Source: Flavobacteriales bacterium
Lineage (GTDB): Bacteria > Bacteroidota > Bacteroidia > Flavobacteriales_F > PHOS-HE28
DNA length: 64,000 bases
Direction of reading: 5' to 3'
NCBI GenBank assembly: GCA_030584065.1
Contig: CP129489.1
Location: 3,822,235 to 3,886,234, forward strand
A model generated the notes under the pieces. The model worked only from the letters and a program-made list of their open reading frames with translations, was not told where the DNA came from and made no database searches. The translations under genes were made by a program, and so were the position numbers. Below, one piece after another: positions 43,475 to 55,201 of the stretch (positions are counted from its first letter, which is position 1; each line of letters opens with the position of its first letter).

Positions 43475-46400
43475 GTGCCGGCACGTCTCCTGCCCCGTTC
43501 CATTGTCCTCCTCCTGGCCCTCCTGGCGGGTGGGGCGATCGTGCGGGCCCAGTTCTATTCCGGTTCGCAACAGGAATACGGGAAGAACCGCGTGCAGTAC
43601 CAGGACTTCCTCTGGCAGCAGTACCGGTTCCAGGACATGGAGGTCTTCTTCTATAAGGAGGGCCGCGACCTCGCGCGCTATACGGCCCAGGCGGCGCAGC
43701 GGCACCTGAAGGAGCTGGAGGCCTCATTCGACTTCGCCATCGATGAACGGCTGCAGTTCGTGGTGTACAACTCGCTCACCGACTTCCGCCAGAGCAACAT
43801 CGGGCTGGAGGGCATGACGGGCCAGAACAACATCGGCGGACTCACCCGCATCGTGGGCACCAAGATCTTCGTCTATTACGAGGGCGACCACGCGCTGCTC
43901 GACCAGCAGATCCGCTCGGGCATCGCCCACGTGATCATCGACCAGATGATGTTCGGCGGCAACTGGCGCGAGATCCTCCGCAGCTCCACCTTCCTCAGCC
44001 TGCCGCCCTGGTTCACCGAGGGCATCATCAGCTACCACTCCCGGCCATGGGATGCGCCCATGTCCAACCGTGTGCGGGATGCGGTGCTCAGCGGCCGCTT
44101 CGACAAGTTCAACCGTCTCCAAGGCGAGGATGCGAGGCTTGCCGGCCACATGGTGTGGCGCTACGTGGCCGAGGTGTACGGTCCGGGCGTGATTCCCAAC
44201 ATCCTCTACATGACCCGCGTGAGCCGCAATCCGGAGAGCGGCTACCTCTTCGTGCTCGGCGTGTCGCTCAAGACCCTCCTGGCCGAATGCCTTGACCATT
44301 ACAAGGGGCGCTTCACGGATGAGGACCGCTACCGGCAGGACATCCCCTTGGAGCCGCTGCCCATCCGCACCCGGAAGCAGCGCACCTACGCCCAGTTCCA
44401 GCAGAGCCCCGACGGCCGCTGGGTGGCCTGGACGAGCAACGAGCTGGGGCAGTACAAGGTGTGGGTGATGGAGCTGGCCAGCGGCAAGGTGAAGCGCATC
44501 GTGAAGGGGGAGAAGAAGATCGACCGCATCATCGACCGCAGCTATCCGGTGCTGGCCTGGCATCCGAGCAGCAAGGCGCTCAGCTATGCCATCGAGCGCA
44601 AGGGTGAGCTCTTCCTGCGCACCTGGACCCTGGACGATGGCAAGACCGCGGAGCGGCCGGTGCTGATGCTGGAGAAGGTGCTGAGCATGGATTATTCCGC
44701 CGATGGCCGCACGATGGTGATCAGCGGGGTGCGCGAAGGGCGGGCCGACCTCTACCTCTACCATGTGGTGGGGAACCGCAGCGAGCAGCTCACCGACGAC
44801 CAATGGGACGACCTTGAGCCCCGCTTCGTGGACGGCGACCGGCGCATCATCTTCAGCAGCGACCGTGCGGATGATACGCTGCGGACCTTCAAGGACGTGG
44901 CGCTCATCCACGGCACGAAGGACATCTTCCTCCTCGACCTGGCGAACCGTGGCCGCGTGCTCACGCGCCTCAGCAGCACGCCCGGCGTGAATGAGACGCA
45001 GCCCTTCCAGCTCGATAGCGCCAGCTACACCTACCTGAGCGATGCCGACGGCGTGGTGAACCGCTACCGGGTCCGCTACGACAGCACCATCAGCCACATC
45101 GACACCACCGTTCACTACCGGTACTTCGCAGTGGAGGAGCGTCTCTCAGACCTGCGGCGGGGCGTGCTGGAGCAGCATGTGGAGCCGCAACGCAACCGCT
45201 ACACGCTGCTGCAGCTGAAGGATGGCCGCTACCGGTTCTTCACCGGTCGCACCGGCGAGCCGCAGGCCACCGGGGCGGAGCGCCCGGGCGAAGCCCCGCA
45301 GCCCGGGCGCGCGCCGGCCAATCCTTCCATCACCACCGACGACATGAGCGCGGTGGTGAAGGTGCCGCCGCAACTGCCGCGCAGTTCCGGCGAGGAGGCC
45401 TTCGATGTCCGGCGCTACGCGTTCACGGACGAACCGTCGGGGCCCCCTCCGGCCGCACCGCCGGCACGCCCGCAGCAGGCGCGGCCATCGCCGGCCGCTG
45501 CTTCCGCCGACAGCGCTGCAAGCAAGCCGTTCGCCTATCCCGAGCAGCGCAACTACAACGTCAACTTCACCGTGGATCAGGTGGTGACGCAGGTGGACAA
45601 CAGCTACTCCAACCAGTTCTATCAGCCGCTCACCGGGCAGGGCGGACTCAATCCCGGACTCAGCGGCCTCACGCGGATGGGCGCCACCGACCTCTTCGAG
45701 GACCATCGCGTGGTGGGCGGCTTCCGCCTGGCGCTCGACCTCAATAACAACGACTACCTGCTGATGTACGAGAACCTCAAGCACCGGCTCGACCGGCGCA
45801 TCTCGTTCCAGCGGCAGGCCTATCAGGGCATCGCGGGCAATGGCATCGTGAAGGTGCACTCGCACAACGTGCGCTACCAGGTGAGCTGGCCCTTCAGCGA
45901 GCTCGCCAGCCTGCGCGCTTCGGTCATGTACCGCAACGACCGGTTCGTGCAGCAGAGCATCGACCCCGTGAGCCTCACCACGCCCAGTGCATTCGACCAT
46001 ATGGCAGGCGCCAAGCTGGAGTGGGTGTACGACAGCTCCCTCCCGCGCGGCCTCAACCTCTGGACGGGCTGGAAGCTGAAGGTCTTCGGCGAGTACTACC
46101 AGCATCCCGAGCGCAAGGGCGACATGCAGGTGCTCGGCCTCGACCTGCGCCACTCCCTCAAGGTGCACCGCGACCTCATCTGGGTGACCAGACTGGCTGG
46201 ATCCACCTCGCTGGGCAGCCGCCGCATCCTCCATTTCCTCGGGGGCGTGGACAACTGGATGTTCGCGCGGTACGACGACAGCGTGCCCATCGACTTCGCG
46301 CAGAATTACCAGTACCAGGCCCTGAGCACGCCCATGCGGGGCTTCTTCTATAACGCGCGCAACGGCACCAGCTTCGGCGTGGTGAACACCGAGCTCCGCG

Positions 46401-46726
46401 TGCCCATCCTGCGCTACCTCATCAACCGGCCCATCAAGTCCGACTTCCTCAATCACTTGCAGGTGGCCGGCTTCGGCGATGTGGGCGCCGCCTGGACCGG
46501 CAGCGACCCGTACTCAGCCGACAACACCTTCAATCGCATCGTCGTGAGCCGCAATCCGCTCACCATCACGCTCGACAGCAAGCGCGAACCCATCATCGCG
46601 GGCTACGGCTTCGGCCTGCGGTCGCGGCTGCTCGGCTATTTCGTGCGCGCCGATTGGGCCTGGGGGATCGATGACGGCGTGACGCTGCCGCGCGTCTTCC
46701 ACTTCTCTCTCAGCCTCGACATCTGA
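43475..46726 (+). CDS. Large exported protein: peptidase-MA-like domain, TolB-type propeller, C-terminal barrel
   Basis: 1083 residues. Signal peptide, then a domain like MA-clan peptidases (about 30-300) in which the zinc helix reads GIAHVIIDQMM, without the HExxH residues, so catalysis is unlikely. PPWFTEGIISYHS matches the family's downstream helix. Next come WD40-like PD40 repeats (FQQSPDGRWVAWTSN, AWHPSSKALSYAI, DDLEPRFVDGDRRIIFSSD; about 340-560), a Pro/Ala-rich linker, and a surface-antigen-like barrel ending FHFSLSLDI. The start is GTG at 43475. Related proteins are often labelled TolB-like; role unknown. Confidence 0.75.
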   Translation: MPARLLPRSIVLLLALLAGGAIVRAQFYSGSQQEYGKNRVQYQDFLWQQYRFQDMEVFFYKEGRDLARYTAQAAQRHLKELEASFDFAIDERLQFVVYNSLTDFRQSNIGLEGMTGQNNIGGLTRIVGTKIFVYYEGDHALLDQQIRSGIAHVIIDQMMFGGNWREILRSSTFLSLPPWFTEGIISYHSRPWDAPMSNRVRDAVLSGRFDKFNRLQGEDARLAGHMVWRYVAEVYGPGVIPNILYMTRVSRNPESGYLFVLGVSLKTLLAECLDHYKGRFTDEDRYRQDIPLEPLPIRTRKQRTYAQFQQSPDGRWVAWTSNELGQYKVWVMELASGKVKRIVKGEKKIDRIIDRSYPVLAWHPSSKALSYAIERKGELFLRTWTLDDGKTAERPVLMLEKVLSMDYSADGRTMVISGVREGRADLYLYHVVGNRSEQLTDDQWDDLEPRFVDGDRRIIFSSDRADDTLRTFKDVALIHGTKDIFLLDLANRGRVLTRLSSTPGVNETQPFQLDSASYTYLSDADGVVNRYRVRYDSTISHIDTTVHYRYFAVEERLSDLRRGVLEQHVEPQRNRYTLLQLKDGRYRFFTGRTGEPQATGAERPGEAPQPGRAPANPSITTDDMSAVVKVPPQLPRSSGEEAFDVRRYAFTDEPSGPPPAAPPARPQQARPSPAAASADSAASKPFAYPEQRNYNVNFTVDQVVTQVDNSYSNQFYQPLTGQGGLNPGLSGLTRMGATDLFEDHRVVGGFRLALDLNNNDYLLMYENLKHRLDRRISFQRQAYQGIAGNGIVKVHSHNVRYQVSWPFSELASLRASVMYRNDRFVQQSIDPVSLTTPSAFDHMAGAKLEWVYDSSLPRGLNLWTGWKLKVFGEYYQHPERKGDMQVLGLDLRHSLKVHRDLIWVTRLAGSTSLGSRRILHFLGGVDNWMFARYDDSVPIDFAQNYQYQALSTPMRGFFYNARNGTSFGVVNTELRVPILRYLINRPIKSDFLNHLQVAGFGDVGAAWTGSDPYSADNTFNRIVVSRNPLTITLDSKREPIIAGYGFGLRSRLLGYFVRADWAWGIDDGVTLPRVFHFSLSLDI

Positions 46727-46729
46727 CCG

Positions 46730-47098
46730 ATGGATACGCAGACCATCGCGCTGCTCGTCGCCGTAGGGCTGCTCGCGGGCATCCTCAGCGGCTTCGTAGG
46801 CGTGGGCGGCGGCATCATCATGGTGCCGGCCCTCGTCTGGCTGCTCGGCTACAACCAGCATCAGGCGCAGGGCACCAGCCTGGCCGTGCTCATGCTGCCC
46901 GTGGTCTTCCTGGCCGTGCGCAACTATTGGAAAGAGGGCCATATCGACTGGCGGGTGGTGGGTGTTATCGCCGCGGCCTTCGTGGCTGGAGGCTATCTAG
47001 GCAGCAAGGGCGCGCTGGCCCTCCCCGCCGACACGGTGAAGCGCGTCTTCGGCGTGGTGCTGCTCTTCGTGGCCATCAAGCTCATCCTCGGCAAGTGA
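46730..47098 (+). CDS. Half-size TauE/SafE family membrane protein
   Basis: 122 residues, four helices, only one glycine-rich repeat (GILSGFVGVGGGIIMVPALVWLLG), so half the normal length. It probably works as a dimer. The substrate cannot be read from the sequence. It starts 3 bases after the large barrel gene stop and its TGA overlaps the ATG of the amidohydrolase gene. Confidence 0.85.
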   Translation: MDTQTIALLVAVGLLAGILSGFVGVGGGIIMVPALVWLLGYNQHQAQGTSLAVLMLPVVFLAVRNYWKEGHIDWRVVGVIAAAFVAGGYLGSKGALALPADTVKRVFGVVLLFVAIKLILGK

Positions 47099-48306
47099 TG
47101 CCCCGCATCCAGGAAGCCATCGCCGCCCTTCAGCCGCACATGGTGGAATGGCGCCGTCACCTGCACCGGCATCCGGAACTCTCGTTCCAGGAGCATGGCA
47201 CGGCGGCTTTCGTGGCCGAGGTGCTGAAGCGCGAGGGCATCGAGGTGCGAGCGGGCGTGGCGAAGCTGACTTCGGATGCGAGGGGCACCGGATTGATTGC
47301 CGTGGTGCGTGGAACGAAGGGCATCAGCGAGCGATGCATCGCGCTCCGCGCCGACATGGACGCGCTGCCCATCCAGGAGGTGGGCAAGCCGGACTACTGC
47401 TCGGCGAATGCGGGCGTGATGCACGCCTGCGGCCATGATGCGCACACCGCCATGTTGCTGGGCGCGGGCATCGCGTTGCACCGCGCGCGAGCCGAGTGGA
47501 GCGGGAGCGTGATGCTGGTGTTCCAGCCTGGAGAGGAGAAGGAGCCCGGCGGTGCCTCGCTGCTGGTGAAGGAAGGCGTGCTCACCGATCCGAAGCCGGC
47601 CGGCATCATCGGTCAGCACGTGACGCCGGAGCTCTCCGTAGGCACCCTCGGATTCCGCAGCGGGCCCTTCATGGCGGCGGCCGATGAGCTGTACCTCACC
47701 GTGAAGGGTAGGGGCGGACATGCCTCGGTGCGCGACCGGCTCGTGGATCCGATCATGATCGCGGCGCGCATGCTGCCACGCCTCTATGACGAAGCCCGGG
47801 CTGCCGTTCCAGCCGACGAGCCCATGGTGCTCAGCTTCGGCAAGGTGATTGCGAACGGCGCCACCAACATCGTCCCGGATACGGTGACGATCGACGGCAC
47901 CCTGCGGACCTTCAACGAGGAGCTCCGTGCGTGCTTGCATGAGCTGCTGCCGCGCATCGCCACCGAGGTGGCGCGGGGCATGAACGGCGAATGCGAGTTC
48001 CGGCTGGTGAAGGGCTCACCCGTGGTGAAGAACGATTCCGAGCTGACCGCACGCTTGCGGCGTGTGGCCGTTGACCTGGTGGGTGCGGAGAATGTCGTTG
48101 ACATGGACATCCGCATGGGCGCGGAGGACTTCGCCTACTACACGCACGTGATGCCGGGTTGCTTCTTCAGGTTGGGCACAGGCAATCCTGCGAAGCCCGG
48201 GACCCAGAGCGGACTTCATACGGCGGTCTTCGATGTGGACGAGGATGCACTGCGGATCGGCGCAGCGATGATGGCAGCGGGGGCACTGAGCGAGCTGGTT
48301 GCCTGA
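47098..48306 (+). CDS. M20 family amidohydrolase (N-acyl-amino-acid type)
   Basis: Cytoplasmic metallohydrolase of 402 residues. Metal-binding motifs: RADMDALPIQE, HACGHDAHTAMLLGAG, FQPGEEKEPGGA, and a late His in SGLHTAVFDVDEDAL. The dimerisation domain is present (GRGGHASVRDRLVDPI). Members remove acyl groups from amino acids or cleave auxin-type conjugates; substrate not predictable. The ATG overlaps the previous stop by one base. Confidence 0.92.
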   Translation: MPRIQEAIAALQPHMVEWRRHLHRHPELSFQEHGTAAFVAEVLKREGIEVRAGVAKLTSDARGTGLIAVVRGTKGISERCIALRADMDALPIQEVGKPDYCSANAGVMHACGHDAHTAMLLGAGIALHRARAEWSGSVMLVFQPGEEKEPGGASLLVKEGVLTDPKPAGIIGQHVTPELSVGTLGFRSGPFMAAADELYLTVKGRGGHASVRDRLVDPIMIAARMLPRLYDEARAAVPADEPMVLSFGKVIANGATNIVPDTVTIDGTLRTFNEELRACLHELLPRIATEVARGMNGECEFRLVKGSPVVKNDSELTARLRRVAVDLVGAENVVDMDIRMGAEDFAYYTHVMPGCFFRLGTGNPAKPGTQSGLHTAVFDVDEDALRIGAAMMAAGALSELVA

Positions 48307-48311
48307 GCGGC

Positions 48312-48647
48312 TCAGCTCACGATGATATCCTCCAGCACGACCTCTGGCCTTCCATCGCGCAACCGAACCATCAGCTCCGCTGTGCTGCCGGAGCGTCCGC
48401 CTTTGGTCCACAGGTCGAGGCTCAGTTCGTAGGCGTCTGGCACATTTCGCACCGTGCGTGCCTTCAGTTCGCGCCAGGCGTTCTCCGGTGGCATCACCAG
48501 GGCCGAGCCGATGTCGTCCACGGCTCCTTCCATATCGTCAGCGCTGAGGCCGCCCCCGCCCGAGGCTTCTTCCAGCTCCTCGAACCGCCGCTCCACGAGC
48601 AGCTTCATCACGTGTCTCGCGACGAGGGTGAGGTCGTTGGGGCTCAT
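48312..48647 (-). CDS. Small protein of unknown function (111 aa)
   Basis: Acidic, soluble: MSPNDLTLVARHVMKLLVERRFEELEE, a glycine patch, DMEGAVDDIGSALVMPPENAW, then a beta-rich C-terminal half (ELSLDLWTKGGRSGSTAELMVRLRD). It resembles uncharacterised small-domain proteins, but I cannot name the family with confidence. The ATG at 48647 is chosen; codons upstream translate the repeat at 48662-48740. It follows recQ on the same strand. Confidence 0.65.
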   Translation of the reverse strand: MSPNDLTLVARHVMKLLVERRFEELEEASGGGGLSADDMEGAVDDIGSALVMPPENAWRELKARTVRNVPDAYELSLDLWTKGGRSGSTAELMVRLRDGRPEVVLEDIIVS

Positions 48648-48661
48648 GGGTGTTGCGGAAT

Positions 48662-48740
48662 GCAGGAGGCAGGGGCAGGAGGCGGGAGCAGTAGGCAAGG
48701 GCAGGAGCAACTGATGCACTTGCTACTGCCTACTGCCTAC
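48662..48740. repeat. Intergenic imperfect palindrome, family D (GGCAGTAGGCAG words)
   Basis: A long left arm (48662-48710) of GCAGGAGGCAGGGGCAGGAGG-type words and a shorter right arm (48720-48740) of CTACTGCCTACTGCCTAC, around a 9-base loop (48711-48719). It starts 4 bases after the recQ stop (minus strand) and ends 14 bases before the start of the 111-residue gene. Confidence 0.85.
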
Positions 48741-48744
48741 TTCT

Positions 48745-50931
<2,187 letters not shown>

Positions 50932-51067
50932 CGATGGAATCGCCGGTGCTACGGTCTGCTGGTTGAATGCTTAAAAGTACGGCGTGCAACGCATTCGTGC
51001 CGCCGGATGTTGCCAACGTTCGTTAAGCGCGATTTCCGTCGGTCGGGCGTGGATAAGTGGTCGCGCC

Positions 51068-51085
51068 CGGGCGCCGGGGCGCCCG
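51068..51085. repeat. Short GC-rich inverted repeat upstream of tatC
   Basis: CGGGCGCC (51068-51075) and GGCGCCCG (51078-51085) separated by GG, ending 12 bases before the tatC -7 box. It could be an operator or a chance product of base composition. Confidence 0.35.
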
Positions 51086-51097
51086 ATGGGCGGCGGC

Positions 51098-51105
51098 TAT
51101 CTTTG
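51098..51105 (+). promoter_or_regulatory. -7 promoter element of tatC
   Basis: TATCTTTG, a perfect TAnnTTTG followed by GCCGG. The tatC ATG lies 53 bases on, the longest leader of the boxes found here. Confidence 0.6.
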
Positions 51106-51158
51106 GCCGGGGCCCACAGGCGGCCCGTTCCCGACGATTGGCACGGACCGGAAGTGAA

Positions 51159-51977
51159 ATGACATTCCTGGAGCACCTGGAGGAGCTCCGATGGACACTG
51201 GTGCGCTCCGCAATCGCGGTGACCGTCGGCTTCGTGCTGGCCTTCGTCTTCAAGTCATTCGTCTTCGAGAATGTGGTGCTCGCCGCCCGGAATCCGCGGT
51301 TCGTCACCTACAGGGGCTTCTGCCGCATCGGCGAATGGTTGGGTATGCCGGGCCTTTGCATCCGTGAACTGGGCTTCACCCTGCAGAACCTGCCCGTGAG
51401 CGGCCAATTCATGACCCACATGACCGTGGCCTTCGTGGTGGGCATCATCATCGCCTTCCCCTACATCCTTTGGGAGCTCTGGCGCTTCATCGCGCCGGGG
51501 CTGCACGAGCGGGAGCGGAGGGCCACGCGCCACTTCGTGCTCGCCGGCTCCTTCCTCTTCGCTTGCGGGGTGCTGTTCGGCTACTTCCTGCTGTCGCCCC
51601 TCAGCGTTCAGTTCTTCGGCAACTACCAGGTGAGCCCGAGCGTGGCCAACAACTTCGCGCTCGAGAGCTTCATCGGGATCGTCACCCAGGTTACGCTCTG
51701 GACGGGCCTGGTCTTCGAGATGCCGCTGGTGGTGCAGGTGCTCAGCCGCATGGGCCTCATCGGCCCATCCGTGCTGAGGCGGTACAGGCGCCACTCCTAC
51801 GTGGGCATCCTGGTGCTCGCCGCCATCCTCACGCCGCCGGACATCATCAGCCAGCTCATCGTGGCCGGCCCGCTCATGCTGCTCTATGAGGCGAGCATCC
51901 TGATCAGCGCGCGCACCGAGCGCGCCATGCTGCGCGAGGCGCGCGCGGCTGCCCTCCCGAACGCCGCCCGCCCATGA
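51159..51977 (+). CDS. tatC: Twin-arginine translocase subunit TatC
   Basis: Receptor subunit for folded proteins with RR signals, such as the SoxB-like hydrolase in this window. 272 residues, six helices, with the N-terminal signature MTFLEHLEELRWTLVRS and FPYILWELWRFIAPGLHERER, including the conserved Glu and Pro. The ATG at 51159 matches the family N-terminus exactly. The stop overlaps the DUF5686 gene start (ATGA). tatA is not in the window. Confidence 0.96.
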   Translation: MTFLEHLEELRWTLVRSAIAVTVGFVLAFVFKSFVFENVVLAARNPRFVTYRGFCRIGEWLGMPGLCIRELGFTLQNLPVSGQFMTHMTVAFVVGIIIAFPYILWELWRFIAPGLHERERRATRHFVLAGSFLFACGVLFGYFLLSPLSVQFFGNYQVSPSVANNFALESFIGIVTQVTLWTGLVFEMPLVVQVLSRMGLIGPSVLRRYRRHSYVGILVLAAILTPPDIISQLIVAGPLMLLYEASILISARTERAMLREARAAALPNAARP

Positions 51978-54469
51978 TGCGAGCCCTGCTCCGACCGCTG
52001 CTCCTGCTGCTGCCGATCGCCATGGCGGCGGTGGCGCCGGCCCAGAGCACCCGCATCTCAGGCACGGTCACCGATGCCGCCACCGGCGAGACGCTGCCGG
52101 CCGTGAACATCGTGTTCCGCGACAGCCGGGTGGGCACCACCACCGGCATCGATGGCCGCTATGCCATCGATACCTACTACGCCACCGACAGCCTGGTCTT
52201 CTCCTTCATCGGCTACGTGCCGCGCAAGGTGGCGGTGCGCAAGGACCGCACGCAGGTGATCGATGTGAAGCTCGAGCCCAGTGCCACGGCCCTGGCCGAG
52301 GTGGAGGTGCGCCCCACGGGCGAGAATCCCGCCCTGGAGATCCTGCGCCGCGTGGTGCGCCACAAGCCCGCCAACAACCGCGAGAAGCTCAGCGCCTACC
52401 AGTACGAGGCTTACAACAAGGTGGAGTTCGACCTCAACAACATCACCGAGGAGTTCACCCAGAAGAAGCTCTTCAGGCCCTTCGCCTTCATCTTCGACAA
52501 CATCGACAGCACCGATGCGAAGCCCTACCTGCCCATCTTCATGACCGAGAGCCTTTCGGAGGTCTACTACCGCCAGAAGCCCAAGGCGCGCAAGGAGTTC
52601 ATCCGCGGCACCAAGGTGAGCGGTGTGGAGAACGAGAGCATCTCCCAGTTCATGGGCGACATGTACCAGAACGTCAACATCTACGAGAACTTCCTGGTCA
52701 TCTTCGGTCGCAACTTCATCAGCCCGATCGCCGACGGGGGCAAGGGCTACTACGACTACTACCTCACGGACAGCGCCTATGTGGGCAGGCACTGGTGCTA
52801 CCGGCTCGATTTCAAGCCCAAGCGGCCGCAGGAGCTCGCCTTCCAGGGCACCATGTGGGTGAACGACACCACCTATGCCGTTCGGCGGATCGAGGCGGGC
52901 ATCCCTGACAAGGCCAACCTCAACTTCGTGCAGGGCTTCCTGGTGCGCCAGGAGTACGATCAGGTGGCCCGCGAGGTGTGGATGCTCGTGCGCGATGAGC
53001 TGGTGGTGGACCTCAACGTCATCAAGGACACCGGCAAGCCGAACAAGAACCATGTGCAGGGCCTGTACGGCCGCCGGACGGCCACCTACCGCGACTTCGC
53101 CATCAACCAGGAGCGCGATGAGGCCTTCTATTCCGGCAGCGAAGAGGTGGTGGTGGCCATCGATCCGCTGAGCCTGGGCTCCGACTACTGGGACACCCAC
53201 CGCCACGTGCCGCTCACGAAGAAGGAGCATGCGATCTACCACATGGTGGACACGATGAAGACGATCCCGCGGTTCCGCACCTACATCGACATCGTGAATA
53301 CCGTGGTCACGGGCTATTACCCGCTGGGCGATGTGGAACTGGGGCCCTACTTCACCACCTACAGCTTCAACCCGGTGGAGGGCAATCGCTTCCGCGCCGG
53401 GCTGCGCACCAGCAGCCAGTGGAGCCGGCGCTTTGAGATGGAGGGCTACCTGGCCTATGGAACGCTCGACCAGGAGTTCAAGTACGGCGTGGGCGGCCGG
53501 GGCTTCATCACCAAGGAGCCGCGGCTCATCGCAGGCCTCTACTACAAGCAGGACCTGGAGCAGCTCGGGCAGAGCACCGATGCCTTCCGCCAGGACAATA
53601 TCCTCTCCAGCGCATTCCGGCGCACGCCGAACAACAAGCTCACCTTGGTGGAGGAGTACAAGGCCTACCTGGACCGCGAGTGGTTCATGGGCTTCAGCAG
53701 CATGATGATGCTGCGCCACCGGCGGTTGGCGCCCCGCGGCACCCTGGAGTACATCGTGCCCACCGATGCGGAGGAGAAGACCGCGCGGATCAGCCAGCTC
53801 ATCACCACCGAGGCCGTGCTCTACACGCGCTTCGCGTACAAGGAGAAGTACGTGGCCGGCGACTTCACGCGGGTGAGCCTGGGCACGCGCTACCCGGCGC
53901 TGGAGCTCAGCGTGGCCAAGGGCCTTCAGGGCGTGATCGACGGCCAGTTCGACTACACCAAGGTCACCGCCCGGCTCTACCACCGCCAGCCCCTGGGCAC
54001 CTTCGGCTTCCTGCGCTACTGGGTCACCGCCGGGCAGCTCTACAGCGAGCCTTTGCCCTACCCGCTGCTCATCCTGCATGCGGGGAACGAGACCTTCTAC
54101 TTCGACGAGCTCGCGTTCAATACCATGAACTTCTTCGAGTTCGTGAGCGACCGCTATGCCAGCCTCTACCTCGACCATCATTTCGACGGCCTCTTCCTCA
54201 ACCGCATCCCGCTCTTCCGCCGCCTCAAGTGGCGCGAGGTGGTGGGCGCCAAGGCCGTCGTCGGCGCGCTCGACCGCAAGCACGAGCAGGAGATGGTGCT
54301 GCTGCCCTTCACCTACGACCTCAGCGGCGGGCCCTTCGCCGAGGTCAGCCTGGGGGTGGAGAACATCCTGAAGATGCTGCGCGTGGACATGGTGCGCCGC
54401 CTGTCCTACCTCGATCACCCCAACACCAAGCCCTGGGCCTTCAGGGTGCGGATGAACGTAACCTTCTGA
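51974..54469 (+). CDS. DUF5686 outer-membrane protein with carboxypeptidase-like N-terminal domain
   Basis: 831 residues: signal peptide, a CarboxypepD_reg-like beta-sandwich ([21 protein letters not shown] ... [11 protein letters not shown], about 27-110), the DUF5686 region ([33 protein letters not shown]), then a long barrel ending in VRMNVTF. Common in Bacteroidota; likely an outer-membrane protein but its role is unknown. It is locked between tatC and lptB by overlapping stops and starts. Confidence 0.88.
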   Translation: MMRALLRPLLLLLPIAMAAVAPAQSTRISGTVTDAATGETLPAVNIVFRDSRVGTTTGIDGRYAIDTYYATDSLVFSFIGYVPRKVAVRKDRTQVIDVKLEPSATALAEVEVRPTGENPALEILRRVVRHKPANNREKLSAYQYEAYNKVEFDLNNITEEFTQKKLFRPFAFIFDNIDSTDAKPYLPIFMTESLSEVYYRQKPKARKEFIRGTKVSGVENESISQFMGDMYQNVNIYENFLVIFGRNFISPIADGGKGYYDYYLTDSAYVGRHWCYRLDFKPKRPQELAFQGTMWVNDTTYAVRRIEAGIPDKANLNFVQGFLVRQEYDQVAREVWMLVRDELVVDLNVIKDTGKPNKNHVQGLYGRRTATYRDFAINQERDEAFYSGSEEVVVAIDPLSLGSDYWDTHRHVPLTKKEHAIYHMVDTMKTIPRFRTYIDIVNTVVTGYYPLGDVELGPYFTTYSFNPVEGNRFRAGLRTSSQWSRRFEMEGYLAYGTLDQEFKYGVGGRGFITKEPRLIAGLYYKQDLEQLGQSTDAFRQDNILSSAFRRTPNNKLTLVEEYKAYLDREWFMGFSSMMMLRHRRLAPRGTLEYIVPTDAEEKTARISQLITTEAVLYTRFAYKEKYVAGDFTRVSLGTRYPALELSVAKGLQGVIDGQFDYTKVTARLYHRQPLGTFGFLRYWVTAGQLYSEPLPYPLLILHAGNETFYFDELAFNTMNFFEFVSDRYASLYLDHHFDGLFLNRIPLFRRLKWREVVGAKAVVGALDRKHEQEMVLLPFTYDLSGGPFAEVSLGVENILKMLRVDMVRRLSYLDHPNTKPWAFRVRMNVTF

Positions 54470-55197
54470 TGCTGCGCACGGAGAACATCGTGAAGCGCTA
54501 CAAGGGCCGCACCGTGGTGGGCGGCGTGAGCGTGGAGGTCGGCCAGGGCGAGATCGTGGGCCTGCTGGGGCCCAATGGAGCGGGCAAGACCACCACCTTC
54601 TACACCATCGTTGGCCTCATCAAGCCCAATGACGGCAGGGTGCTGCTCGACGATACGGACATCACCGCGCTGCCGATGTACAAGCGCGCCAAGCTGGGCA
54701 TCGGCTATCTGCCCCAGGAGGCCAGCGTATTCCGCAAGCTGAGCGTGGAGGACAACATCCGCGCGATCCTGGAGATGACCGGCCGGAGCAAGGCCGAGCA
54801 GGCCGCCAAGCTGGAGACGCTCCTGGATGAATTCAGCCTGCAGCACGTGCGCAGGAACATGGGCGACGTGCTCAGCGGCGGCGAGCGCCGGCGCACCGAG
54901 ATCGCGCGCGCACTGGCCAACGAGCCACGCTTCATCCTCCTCGATGAGCCCTTCGCGGGCGTGGACCCCATCGCAGTGGAGGACATCCAGAGCATCGTGG
55001 CGCAGCTCAAGCAGCGCAACATCGGCGTGCTCATCACCGACCACAACGTGCAGGAGACCCTGAGCATCACGGACCGTGCCTACCTGCTCATCGAGGGCAG
55101 CATCTTCAGGCAGGGCACCGCTGAGGAGCTGGCCGGCGATGAGCAGGTGCGCCTGCGCTACCTAGGCAAGAGCTTCGAGCTCAAGCGCAAGCGCTGA
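54469..55197 (+). CDS. lptB: LPS export ABC transporter ATP-binding protein LptB
   Basis: ATPase driving lipopolysaccharide extraction from the inner membrane with LptFG. 242 residues with Walker [13 protein letters not shown], the LptB hallmark [21 protein letters not shown], signature [15 protein letters not shown], Walker [17 protein letters not shown] and switch His in [10 protein letters not shown]. The start at 54469 shares one base with the DUF5686 stop. Confidence 0.96.
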   Translation: MLRTENIVKRYKGRTVVGGVSVEVGQGEIVGLLGPNGAGKTTTFYTIVGLIKPNDGRVLLDDTDITALPMYKRAKLGIGYLPQEASVFRKLSVEDNIRAILEMTGRSKAEQAAKLETLLDEFSLQHVRRNMGDVLSGGERRRTEIARALANEPRFILLDEPFAGVDPIAVEDIQSIVAQLKQRNIGVLITDHNVQETLSITDRAYLLIEGSIFRQGTAEELAGDEQVRLRYLGKSFELKRKR

Positions 55198-55201
55198 GGG
55201 G

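Noticed and set aside
43475-44400. Active zinc peptidase in the large propeller/barrel protein
   Set aside because: The helix that should carry HExxH reads AHVIIDQ, lacking the Glu and second His.
48648-48719. 24-codon N-terminal extension of the 111-residue protein
   Set aside because: It translates the family D repeat into a Leu/Pro/Cys string; the ATG at 48647 is the sensible start.
52058-54418. Long minus-strand open frame opposite the DUF5686 gene
   Set aside because: Composition artefact of the GC-rich sense gene; the product is His/Leu/Val-rich with no recognisable domain.
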